Assembly: GCA_963823215.1 (NCBI GenBank)
Contig: CAWGKT010000019.1
Coordinates: 92,421 to 156,420 of the forward strand
DNA from: CAIWHR01 sp963823215
GTDB lineage: Bacteria; Pseudomonadota; Gammaproteobacteria; Burkholderiales; Casimicrobiaceae
Length of the DNA stretch: 64,000 nucleotides
Direction of reading: 5' to 3'
Under the pieces are notes generated by a model that was given only the letters and a program-made list of their open reading frames with translations, ran no database searches and was not told where the DNA came from. Of the stretch, positions 8,690 to 16,597 are shown piece after piece. Every line of letters begins with the position of its first letter. Within the stretch, counting starts at the first letter, position 1. A program made the translations under genes and the position numbers.

Positions 8690-8835
8690 GCAATTCGACG
8701 TCGAATGAACGAATTGGAGCGGCAGCGACCCGCGTGGGTGATGCGCGCGTTCACGCTGCGATCGATCAAGAGATGCGTCGCCGCAAGGGGGCACGTGCCG
8801 TCGCGCTAGAATTGCGTCGCCCGCCGCACGCGAAC

Positions 8836-10437
8836 ATGCTGGTCGATCTGCGCAAACACGCCGCTGCTGGCAACCTCGATTGCGACGTCGCCATCGTCGG
8901 AGCCGGTGCGGCAGGACTCACGCTGGCCCGGCACCTCGCCGGACGCGGCCGCGACATCGTCGTCGTGGAGAGCGGCGGGCTTGATTTCGACGCGGCGACC
9001 CAAGGGCTCGCCGACGGCCCGAACCTCGGCGACGCCTACTATCCGTTGGTTCATGCCCGACTGCGTTTCTTCGGCGGGACGACCAACGTCTGGGGCGGGC
9101 GCTGCGCGCGCCTCGAGGCGATCGATTTCGCGCAGCGCGACTGGGTCCCGCTCTCCGGCTGGCCGTTCGCCCTGGACGAGATCGAGCGCTGGTACGCGGC
9201 TGCCGCGTCGGACGTGGAGCTTGGTCCCGACGCGGCCAGCCCCGACGGGTGGGACAGCGATCATGCCGCACGCCTCGGCGTGGACCCCGTGGCCTTCGTG
9301 ACCCGCCTGTGGCACTTCGACGACGTCGCCGAGCGCTTCGCCGCGCCGCGTGCGGCGGACATTGTCGGCGCACGGGATGTGCGAGTGCTGCTGCACGCGA
9401 CTGTCGTTCGCGTGCAGGCCGCGGCCAGCGCGACCGCGGTGACTGCGCTCGAGCTAGCGACGCTCGACGGCCGCCGCACTGAGCTTCGCGCGCGGCAGTT
9501 CGTGCTGGCCTGCGGCGGCGTCGAGAATGCGCGCCTGCTGCTCGCGTCCTGCGAGGTCGAGCCCCACGGCATAGGCAATGCGCATGACCAGGTCGGACGC
9601 TGCTTCATGGAGCATCCGCACGGCCGCGCGGGCGTTCTCGAGGCGCGCGCCGGGTTCGACCTCTGGGCGGCGTTCCAGCCGCGTTCGCGCTCGGACGGTA
9701 CGCGGATCGCGCCGGTGCTGCTGCCGGCGCCCGCGTTCCAGCGTGAGGCGGCGATCCTGAATTCGGCGTTCACGTTCAAGCTGCAGCGCGATCCGGTGCG
9801 CGGATTGACGCTGCACAAGCGGATCTACAATGACCTGCGGGAAGAGCTTTCGCCAACCCGCAGCAAGCGCCAGATCTGGCATGCCTACCGCAACCTGCGC
9901 AGGTTCATCCAGCGCAGGTTGCGCGAGCCCATCGTGCGCGCGCGCTTCGCACGCGGTCTGACCCGCGTGCACGTGATCGTGCGCGCCGAACAGGCGCCGA
10001 ATCCGGCGAGTCGGGTGACGTTGGCGCCGACGCGCGACGCTCTCGGGGTGCCGCACGCAGCGCTCGAGTGGCGCCTCTCGGAACTCGACAAGCGCACGGT
10101 GCGGTTGATGGCCGAGCGCCTGGGCGCCGAGCTGGCGCGGCGCGGCTTGGGCAGGCTCGAGCCGGCGCCGTGGCTGTACGACGGCAGCACCGCCTGGCCG
10201 GTCGACCCTACTGTCAGCAGCCATCCGATCGGGGGCTACCATCACATGGGCACGACGCGGATGAGCAACAGCCCGGCGCAGGGCGTGGTCGACCGCAACT
10301 GTCGCGTGCACGGGTACGCCAACCTCTACGTTGCCGGCAGCTCGGTCTTCCCGACCGCGGGCTGGGCCAATCCGACGCTGACCATCCTGGCCCTCGCGCA
10401 CCGACTCGGCGATCACCTGCTCGCCCGTTCGCCATGA
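8836..10437 (+). CDS. GMC-family FAD oxidoreductase
   Basis: A 533-residue flavoprotein. The FAD-binding Rossmann motif is at the N-terminus (VAIVGAGAAGLTLARHLAG, acidic residue in VVVESGG). The C-terminal GMC module carries HHMGTTRMS and the FAD-contacting end GYANLYVAGSSVFPTAGWANPT. The histidine of this C-terminal region is the expected catalytic base. The family oxidises alcohols, sugars or sterol-type substrates. The ATG at 8836 is chosen because MLVDLRKHAAAGNLDCD fits the usual N-terminus of this subgroup; an ATG at 8773 and a TTG at 8680 are less likely. It is followed 55 bp later by a CDP-alcohol phosphotransferase gene, so its substrate may be lipid- or polyol-linked. Confidence 0.88.
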   Translation: MLVDLRKHAAAGNLDCDVAIVGAGAAGLTLARHLAGRGRDIVVVESGGLDFDAATQGLADGPNLGDAYYPLVHARLRFFGGTTNVWGGRCARLEAIDFAQRDWVPLSGWPFALDEIERWYAAAASDVELGPDAASPDGWDSDHAARLGVDPVAFVTRLWHFDDVAERFAAPRAADIVGARDVRVLLHATVVRVQAAASATAVTALELATLDGRRTELRARQFVLACGGVENARLLLASCEVEPHGIGNAHDQVGRCFMEHPHGRAGVLEARAGFDLWAAFQPRSRSDGTRIAPVLLPAPAFQREAAILNSAFTFKLQRDPVRGLTLHKRIYNDLREELSPTRSKRQIWHAYRNLRRFIQRRLREPIVRARFARGLTRVHVIVRAEQAPNPASRVTLAPTRDALGVPHAALEWRLSELDKRTVRLMAERLGAELARRGLGRLEPAPWLYDGSTAWPVDPTVSSHPIGGYHHMGTTRMSNSPAQGVVDRNCRVHGYANLYVAGSSVFPTAGWANPTLTILALAHRLGDHLLARSP

Positions 10438-10495
10438 GCACGAAGTGCCGCCCCGAGAGCGCTACCGGAGTGCGCAGCGCGAAGGCAGTCCAATG
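10434..10495 (+). repeat. degenerate copy of a 60-bp dispersed repeat at a start codon
   Basis: This runs from ATGAGC at the end of the GMC gene to the ATG of the next gene. It matches the 60-bp units at 19777-19896 closely in its second half (TACCGGAGTGCGCAGCGCGA, AGG, AGTCCAATG) and loosely in its first. The repeat supplies GAAGG, a usable ribosome binding site, seven bases before the ATG at 10493. Read as protein it gives ERYRSAQREG, the degenerate form of a motif seen in many betaproteobacterial gene starts. Confidence 0.65.
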
Positions 10496-11740
10496 AGCAC
10501 GGCCGCGCTCATCGTCGGGGCGTCGCCCTGCAGCCTGTGGGGGCTCGATGCGCACGAACGCCTGCGCCGCCAGTTGCGGGAGGTCGGCGTCCGGGTGATC
10601 GCGACGGATCCGGCGGATATCGGTGATGCGCGGCAGGTCCTGGTCGTCGATGCCGGCTTGCTGTTCGGGCTGCTCACTCTGCGCGGAATCCTCGCGCACC
10701 AGGACGCGCTGCTGGTCCGGCCGGACGACGGCCGCGTCGCGGCGGCGTCGGTGGCGCGCGAACGCCTGGGCGCCGTCGTCGCCTGCATCCGCGATGGCGC
10801 CGCCAGGCCGCCTGACCTGCGCGTGCTCTCAGTGCTCGATCTTGCCGGCTACGATCGCAACTTGCGCAAGACCGCGCCGCCGCTGCTCGAGGCGGTGACG
10901 CCGGACAAACGCGCCGCGCTGGAGGCGCTGCTATATGGCAACGCCTACAAGGGCGTCACCGATTTCGTCACCAAATGGTGGTGGCCCCGACCGGCGCGGG
11001 TGCTGGTCGGCTGGTGCGCACGCCTCGGCATCACGCCGAACAGCGTCACGCTGCTCGGAGTCCTGCTCGTGCTCGCGGCGACGTACGCGTTCTATCAGGG
11101 CGCATATGCGGCGGGCCTTGCCTGCGGCTGGGTGATGACGCTGCTCGATACCGTCGACGGCAAGCTCGCCCGGGTGACCGTGGCGAGCAGCCGATTCGGG
11201 CACTTTCTCGATCATGGCCTCGACGTCGTGCATCCGCCATTCTGGTATCTCGCCTGGGGGCTCGGCCTCGGCGCGCTGGAGTCGATGGATCCGCTGCTCT
11301 GGACCCTGGCCTGGGGCCTCGGGCTGGGCCCGGCGCAGCCCGAGGGGATGTCGATCGCGATCCTGTGCTGGCTCGTCGCCGGAGGCTACGTTGCGGGTCG
11401 CCTGATCGAGGTCGCGTTCCACCAGCTCGGGCATTGCGGCATCTTTGCGTGGCGTCCGTTCGACGCCTGGTTCAGGTTGATCACCGCGCGGCGCAACCCC
11501 TGCCTCGTCATCCTGACCGTCGCCACTGCTGCGGGGCGCCCCGATGCCGCGTTCGTCGGTGTGGTCGTCTGGACGCTCGTGAGCAGCACCATTCTGTTCC
11601 TGCGTCTGCTTTATGCGGCCTGCGTCCGGTGGCGGTCCGGCCAGCCGCTCGATTCCTGGCTCAAGGACGGCACGAACGCAGCGCGGGAGCATGCGCGCGC
11701 GTGGCGGACCTTTTCAGTCACCCGCGGCGCCTATCGCTGA
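10493..11740 (+). CDS. CDP-alcohol phosphatidyltransferase with degenerate N-terminal nucleotidyltransferase-like domain
   Basis: A 415-residue inner-membrane enzyme. The family's catalytic signature D-x2-DG-x2-AR-x8-G-x3-D-x3-D is complete in DTVDGKLARVTVASSRFGHF followed by LDHGLD, near residues 217-242, within about six hydrophobic segments. It should transfer a phospho-alcohol from a CDP-linked donor, with metal bound by the aspartates. Residues 1 to about 140 (ALIVGASPCSLWGLD, VLVVDAGLLF) resemble a nucleotidyltransferase fold but lack the usual G-rich NTP loop, so this part is probably inactive. The layout recalls bifunctional inositol-phosphate cytidylyltransferase/synthase proteins. 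Its stop overlaps the next start (ATGA at 11737-11740 region), so the two are translationally coupled. Confidence 0.85.
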   Translation: MSTAALIVGASPCSLWGLDAHERLRRQLREVGVRVIATDPADIGDARQVLVVDAGLLFGLLTLRGILAHQDALLVRPDDGRVAAASVARERLGAVVACIRDGAARPPDLRVLSVLDLAGYDRNLRKTAPPLLEAVTPDKRAALEALLYGNAYKGVTDFVTKWWWPRPARVLVGWCARLGITPNSVTLLGVLLVLAATYAFYQGAYAAGLACGWVMTLLDTVDGKLARVTVASSRFGHFLDHGLDVVHPPFWYLAWGLGLGALESMDPLLWTLAWGLGLGPAQPEGMSIAILCWLVAGGYVAGRLIEVAFHQLGHCGIFAWRPFDAWFRLITARRNPCLVILTVATAAGRPDAAFVGVVVWTLVSSTILFLRLLYAACVRWRSGQPLDSWLKDGTNAAREHARAWRTFSVTRGAYR

Positions 11741-13776
11741 TGGCCACGCGACGTCCCGCGGATGCTGCCGTGCTCGCCGCGACACTAGCGCTTGCGGTGG
11801 CGGCGCCGGCGCATGCGTTCGAGTTCGAATTCGCGGGCGGCGAGGTGACCGGTTACCTCGACACCACGCTCTCCGTCGGCTCGATCTGGCGGACGCAAGG
11901 TCGCAACCGGGGATTGATCGCCATCGCCAATGGCGGCACTTCGCGCGACACGAACGCCGACGACGGCAATCTCAATTACAGCAAGGGGGATCTCGCCTCG
12001 CTGGCGTTCAAGACCACGGTCGACTTCCTGCTCGATTACCGCGATTTCGGCCTCTTCGCCCGCGGCACCTATTTCTACGACAAGGCCGCGAGCGACAAGG
12101 CCGAGCTTGGTATCAAGGCGCAGGATCACACGGCGAACTATGCGCGCCTGCTGGATTTCTACGCGTTCGGGAGGTTCGACGTCGCCGGCCGCACGCTCTT
12201 CGTGCGCGTCGGCGACCAGGTCGTGAATTGGGGCGAGAGCACGTTCATCCGGAACGGGATCAACATTCTCAATCCGGTCGACGTGGAGAGGCTGCGCACG
12301 CCCGGTGCCGAGTTGAAGGAAGCCCTGAGCCCGACGCCGATGCTGTGGCTGTTGCAGGAGGTCACCGACCGCTGGTCGGTCGAGGCGACGTGGATGCCGC
12401 GGTGGGACGAGCATTTTCCGGACACGCACGACAGACTCGAACCGCGCGGGATGTTCTTCAGCACCGATGATTTCGCCGTCGACGACGGCAAGATCTTCTA
12501 TGCGGGCTTCGGCCGCCGCAACGATTCGCACGGCGCCGCGGGTGTCTATCCGGTCAGCCGCGCAGGACAACTGTACCTCCCCCGTGGAAGCACGCGCGAG
12601 GACAAGGGCAGCCAGTATGGGGTTGCGCTGCGTTACCTCGTTCCGCATGCCAATGCCGAAATCAGCGTCTACCACGTCAACTACCACAGCCGCGCACCCT
12701 ACGTGTCGGGGGTTCGGGGCGGACTCACGGTGGCGTCGACGATTTCGGGCAATCTGGCACCGGCCGAGGTCGCGGCGCTGAATGCCGCCGGCATTCCGGC
12801 GACGGCTGCCGGCGATCCTGCATGCACGCTCGTCGACCTGCCGGCATTCGACCGGTTGCAGACGCCGGCCAACATCGCCAGCCTCGCGCCGATCGTCGGC
12901 GGGGTTGCACGGGCGACAACGCTGTCGGCGCAGAACGCAACGAATGCAGCGTGCGCCACGGCGGCCGGACGCGCCGGCACCGCGTTCGTCGACTACCCGA
13001 AACACATCAAGCTCTGGGGCATCGGCGCAAGTGCGGGACTTCCGGGTGGAGTGTCACTTCAGGGCGAGTACTCGTACCGCGGCAACCAGCCGCAGCAACT
13101 GCCCGCTGCGGAGGTGCTCCTCGCCGTCGCCGGCTCAGGCAACCAGCTGACCGGCACCGGCCCCGACGCCGCCAGCCTGGTGCCCTACGGCACCGAGATC
13201 ACCGGCTACCGCAGGGTCGCAATGCACCAGGTGCTGGCGACTGCGACCAAGGCGTTCGGCCCGATCCTGGCCGCGAGCCAGGTGGTGGCAATCGCAGAGG
13301 TCGGCTATACGCATCTCGACCTGCCGGACAACCTCAAGTTTGCAGCGCCCGGGTGTCACCTGCCGCAGCCCGGTTCGGATGCCTCGAGCGCCTATAACTC
13401 CACGTCCACCGGCTGCTTCGCGACCCGCAATTCGTGGGGCTACCGCCTCGCGGGCCGGAGCGACTTCTACAACGTGATCGACGGCGGCACGGTAACGCCG
13501 CATGTCGCGTTCGCGCATGACGTCAGCGGCGTCGGTCCGACATTCACTGCTGGGGTCAAGGCATTGACCGTCGGTCTGGGCGTGAGCTATCTGAAGAATT
13601 GGCAGGCCGACATCGCCTATACCGCGTACTTCGGCGGCAGGACCTACTCGGGCACCGACATGCCCAACGGGTCTTCCGGCCCGCTGCCGCCGGGCCAGGC
13701 GACAAGCTATGCCAGCGGCTCGAATCCGTTGCGTGACCGCGATTACCTGTCGGTGAGCGTCAGCTATGCGTTCTGA
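11740..13776 (+). CDS. DUF1302-family outer-membrane protein
   Basis: A 678-residue exported protein. The ATG at 11740 overlaps the TGA of the phosphotransferase gene, and a signal peptide follows (LAATLALAVAAPAHAFEF). The mature part opens with the DUF1302 pattern GEVTGYLDTTLSVGSIWRTQ and GLIAIANGGTSRDTNADDGN, contains RVGDQVVNWGESTFIRNGIN, and ends in alternating strands with a terminal Phe (VSVSYAF), as in an outer-membrane barrel. The role of the family is not established; members often lie near genes for steroid, lipid or alcohol metabolism. Here it closes an operon with the GMC oxidoreductase and the CDP-alcohol phosphotransferase, which suggests export or uptake of the same hydrophobic compound. 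Confidence 0.85.
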   Translation: MATRRPADAAVLAATLALAVAAPAHAFEFEFAGGEVTGYLDTTLSVGSIWRTQGRNRGLIAIANGGTSRDTNADDGNLNYSKGDLASLAFKTTVDFLLDYRDFGLFARGTYFYDKAASDKAELGIKAQDHTANYARLLDFYAFGRFDVAGRTLFVRVGDQVVNWGESTFIRNGINILNPVDVERLRTPGAELKEALSPTPMLWLLQEVTDRWSVEATWMPRWDEHFPDTHDRLEPRGMFFSTDDFAVDDGKIFYAGFGRRNDSHGAAGVYPVSRAGQLYLPRGSTREDKGSQYGVALRYLVPHANAEISVYHVNYHSRAPYVSGVRGGLTVASTISGNLAPAEVAALNAAGIPATAAGDPACTLVDLPAFDRLQTPANIASLAPIVGGVARATTLSAQNATNAACATAAGRAGTAFVDYPKHIKLWGIGASAGLPGGVSLQGEYSYRGNQPQQLPAAEVLLAVAGSGNQLTGTGPDAASLVPYGTEITGYRRVAMHQVLATATKAFGPILAASQVVAIAEVGYTHLDLPDNLKFAAPGCHLPQPGSDASSAYNSTSTGCFATRNSWGYRLAGRSDFYNVIDGGTVTPHVAFAHDVSGVGPTFTAGVKALTVGLGVSYLKNWQADIAYTAYFGGRTYSGTDMPNGSSGPLPPGQATSYASGSNPLRDRDYLSVSVSYAF

Positions 13777-13972
13777 ACGCAAGGCTGGCGGCATGCGGAC
13801 GGCGGCAACGGCGTCATGGGCACGAAGGGAGGCACCAGCTTTCGCCATGCGTGCACCTCCTCATCTGCACATTGGATCAGAAGGTGTTGCGTCGACCGAT
13901 TGAACGCGCCCTATTGAATGCTGGCCGCGGGAACAATCCCCTGGTTTCATTGCACCACGGCGGTGCATTTTC

Positions 13973-13986
13973 TTGATCTAGGCCAA
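13973..13986 (+). promoter_or_regulatory. possible FNR/ANR-type box
   Basis: TTGATCTAGGCCAA fits the ANR/FNR half-sites TTGAT-N4-GTCAA with one mismatch. It lies about 60 bp before the GTG of a 55-residue membrane protein, a sensible distance for an activator of the FNR/CRP family. Oxygen-responsive control is inferred; no FNR-type gene is in the window. Confidence 0.35.
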
Positions 13987-14046
13987 GTTGCTGCCTTGGC
14001 GGCGTCGTCAGAATGTGCGCTTCGGGATCAAACGGCGGGTAGGCAA

Positions 14047-14214
14047 GTGAGTCTAAGCTGGATCATGCTTGGCCTTGTCGGTTGGGCGCTCGGGCTGATG
14101 TTCGTGCTCGTCTTGATGCGAATGGCCGGCGATCAGGATCGCGCCGCGCGTCACGAGCAAAAGCGGCTCGATCCCTTTGTTGACGTGACGATAACGCGCT
14201 ACGGGCCTGAGTAA
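14047..14214 (+). CDS. 55-residue single-pass membrane protein
   Basis: A short protein from the GTG at 14047. It has one hydrophobic helix (WIMLGLVGWALGLMFVLVLM, residues about 4-23) and a charged tail (DQDRAARHEQKRLDPF). A longer in-frame version from 13918 has no coding look upstream of the GTG. I do not recognise a family. The possible FNR box upstream and the nearby c-type cytochromes hint at a respiratory link, but that is only context. Confidence 0.5.
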   Translation: MSLSWIMLGLVGWALGLMFVLVLMRMAGDQDRAARHEQKRLDPFVDVTITRYGPE

Positions 14215-14376
14215 GCGCCGCCGAGGTCGCCAAAGCCTCGGATCAGCCGACGAACGGTCTAACCTTACACGCGAGATTCGCGGGTAGACTATCTGCCCCC
14301 CCGGGAAGTCGCGGTTTGAACCGGGGTCGACCCAATCGTGCCGTGCGCGGCACCGAACTACTGACTCGGGGGCAAA

Positions 14377-14529
14377 ATGCTAGCCTCGATCACGGTTTTC
14401 GTCATTGCCTTTGGCGTTGGGTGTTTGACCGGTGTCGTCATCTGGCGCTTGCGGCAGGATCAGTCTACGAGTGATCCGACTCGCGCGCCGCAGTCCTGGA
14501 CTTCGCTAGGCTCCGGCACGGACAGGTGA
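14377..14529 (+). CDS. 50-residue single-pass membrane protein
   Basis: A small open frame with a good GGGGG ribosome binding site five bases before ATG. The first 24 residues form a hydrophobic helix (ITVFVIAFGVGCLTGVVIW), followed by LRQD and a polar Ser/Thr/Pro-rich tail. Layout and position match the 55-residue gene just upstream, so the two may be a pair of small membrane proteins. No family is recognised. The main doubt is its short length. Confidence 0.45.
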   Translation: MLASITVFVIAFGVGCLTGVVIWRLRQDQSTSDPTRAPQSWTSLGSGTDR

Positions 14530-14723
14530 ACGTAGCCCGACCGTCGCCGGCGCGGCGGCACGTCTCCAGATAGTTGGCGTACCGCTGTCCGGGGCGGCCG
14601 CGGTGCGCGTCCGCAACGCCGGGTAATGCAGCGGTGCGTCCAGGTCCGTCGGTCTACGCCGGGTCGGTTCCGCAGTTCTCCACCCTCAGCAGGAACGACG
14701 GCACACGCGAAGGGACGTTGTTC
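14530..14723. other. intergenic, nothing recognised
   Basis: Spacer between the small plus-strand membrane gene and the end of the minus-strand diheme cytochrome c gene. I see no hairpin with a T-run and no open frame worth calling. Confidence 0.35.
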
Positions 14724-15605
14724 CTATCGGGACACCTCGGGCAGCGGCGGCAGCGCGCGCAGATACGCGATCATCGCCGCGAGATCCGCCGGCCTGAGCC
14801 GGCTCGTCGTGTTGCGCACGACCTCGGCCATGGTTTCGTCGGCCGAATCGAAATCGGGCGTGATGCCCGAGACCAGGAATTCCATGAGCTCGGCGTCGCT
14901 CCACTTCTTCAGCCGGGTCGGCGTCAGGTTCGGCACGTCCTTGCCGGTGGGGCCTTTCCCTCCTGCGAACGGTCGATCCCGTTTCGTGGCGCCGAGGAAA
15001 TTGCGCGGCGTGTGGCATTCGCCGCAGTGGCCGAGCGCCTCGACCAGATAGGCTCCGCGATCCAGGGCCGCGGTGCGCCGGCTGTCGCTCGCGAACGGGC
15101 CTGGGGTGAAGAAAAGCCATTTCCAGGCCGCAATGGCGTAGCGCCACCCGAACGGGAAGCGCAGCTCGTGCGCCTGGTTGGGACGGTTGTCCGGCGGCAG
15201 GGAACGCAGGTATGCCCAGAGGTCCGACAGATCGCCGTCGCTGATCCGCGTGAATGACGGATACGGGAACGCCGGGTAATAGTGCGCGCCATCGGGACGC
15301 ACGCCGGCGCGCATCGCGCGCACGAAATCGGCCTCGGTCCAGCGACCGAGCCCTGCCTGGGGGTGTGGCGTCAGGTTCGGTCCGTAGAAGGTTCCGTACG
15401 GCGTCTTCAGCGCGCGGCCGCCGGCGAACGGCGGGGCGCCGTTCCTGTCCTGGGTATGGCAGCCGATGCAGCCTCCGGCTATCGCGACGTATTGACCTCG
15501 ACTCGCGTCACCGGCGGCCGCAGCATTTTCGCTCGCCGCGCATGCCAGCAACAGGAGCGCGAACGCGAGCCGCGCCCACCCCGGCGGGACGTCCGCCGGG
15601 GCCAA
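14724..15605 (-). CDS. exported diheme cytochrome c
   Basis: A 293-residue protein with two c-type haem sites, GCIGCH near residue 45 and CGECH near residue 195, each heading a cytochrome c domain. Methionine axial ligands are plausible downstream. The N-terminus is hydrophobic and ends LLLLAC, a possible lipobox, so a periplasmic lipoprotein anchor is likely. The protein resembles the cytochrome subunits of membrane-bound alcohol or gluconate dehydrogenases (FYGPNLTPH, FPYPSFTRISDGDLSDLWAYL). The start is uncertain: the TTG at 15605 is used because it follows the stop of the cytochrome c' gene by 14 bases and gives a full signal sequence. The pair probably shares a transcript and passes electrons in the periplasm. 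Confidence 0.8.
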   Translation of the reverse strand: MAPADVPPGWARLAFALLLLACAASENAAAAGDASRGQYVAIAGGCIGCHTQDRNGAPPFAGGRALKTPYGTFYGPNLTPHPQAGLGRWTEADFVRAMRAGVRPDGAHYYPAFPYPSFTRISDGDLSDLWAYLRSLPPDNRPNQAHELRFPFGWRYAIAAWKWLFFTPGPFASDSRRTAALDRGAYLVEALGHCGECHTPRNFLGATKRDRPFAGGKGPTGKDVPNLTPTRLKKWSDAELMEFLVSGITPDFDSADETMAEVVRNTTSRLRPADLAAMIAYLRALPPLPEVSR

Positions 15606-15619
15606 ACCGCCTGCCGTCG

Positions 15620-16081
15620 CTACTGCGCTTTCTGCCGGAAGGTGTCGTGGCAACCGTTGCACGCCTTGAGAGCTTCGCCGATGGCTGCCTTGGTGTTGGC
15701 CTCGTTGCCGCTCTTGGCCGCCGCCACGAACTTGTTCATTTCGGTGAACATAGTCTCCTGCGCGGCCTTGAATTTGGCCGGCTCGGCGTAGATCTCCGGC
15801 AGCGCGCGGCTTTTCACGCCTTGCGTGCTCGGATCGAAGCCATCCCAGGCCAATCTGATCAATACGTCGAGGTACCCGGCATTGCGCGCGACAAGGGCCG
15901 CGTCGTAGGGCACCTTGCCCTGCGCCATCGGCACGAGCGGGAACAGGTACTTGCCCTGCAAACGCATCGCGGCGATGCGCTGATCGACCAGAACCTCGGG
16001 CTTGACCTGCGCAAAGGCGTTGAATGCATACCCCGCCCCGAGCGCGAGGACCAGACTGGCAGTGAGAAGCTTGCTTCGCAT
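15620..16081 (-). CDS. cytochrome c' (class II cytochrome c)
   Basis: A 153-residue periplasmic protein with a signal peptide (LLTASLVLALGAGYAFNAFA) and the class II arrangement of a single C-terminal haem motif, CNGCH, ending in HDTFRQK. The helical core holds RIAAMRLQGKYLFPL, as in the four-helix cytochrome c' fold, whose pentacoordinate haem binds NO or CO. The ATG at 16081 has GGTGGG upstream; a GTG start four codons earlier is possible. It is the first gene of a pair with the diheme cytochrome. Confidence 0.85.
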   Translation of the reverse strand: MRSKLLTASLVLALGAGYAFNAFAQVKPEVLVDQRIAAMRLQGKYLFPLVPMAQGKVPYDAALVARNAGYLDVLIRLAWDGFDPSTQGVKSRALPEIYAEPAKFKAAQETMFTEMNKFVAAAKSGNEANTKAAIGEALKACNGCHDTFRQKAQ

Positions 16082-16597
16082 CGATGAACCCACCCATGAA
16101 AGTTGTGGTTGGCCGCCCGCGACGCGGGTGACCGTTTGGAAAACAGATCCCCGAAGTCAAGTATTCCGGCCATCCGACGGCAGATGGTTCCGGGGCGGGA
16201 TCTTATCAAATCGACGAATTTTGCGCCCTGCGGCAGCTTGTGCCCCATTTTCGACCCGCGAACGCATCGATTCCGCTGAATCTTCGGGCGAAATCGGCGC
16301 GTCGCCGCGTGCTGGCGGCGCACGGCCGCCCCGTCTGTGCGCTGGCACGAAGGATGCAATTCATCGCCGGAGATAAACACCTGTGACCATGACGGCCACG
16401 GCCGCAACGGCCCGGCTTCATGTTCTGTCGACCACAACGCCGCCGAATGATGTCGGTTCTACGAAGCGCACGATGACCCGAGTACGAACAAGTCGATGCC
16501 CAACGCCGACCCGCCACCCGCCGGCATCGGGCGGCGCGCCGCAGCCATGGGCGACGACCGGCCGGCAGATTTGCCCGGACCCGGAAGCGGTGGCGTG
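16082..16597. other. divergent intergenic region, no gene recognised
   Basis: About 515 bp between the divergent cytochrome c' and REC-EAL genes. It should carry both promoters. Short Arg/Pro-rich open frames, including an in-frame extension of the EAL gene to 16496, lack coding character and ribosome binding sites. I see no clear FNR box or palindrome. Confidence 0.4.

Noticed and set aside
10975..11739. Upstream extension of the DUF1302 open frame
   Set aside because: It overlaps the CDP-alcohol phosphotransferase gene in another frame and has no protein character; the signal peptide begins at 11740.
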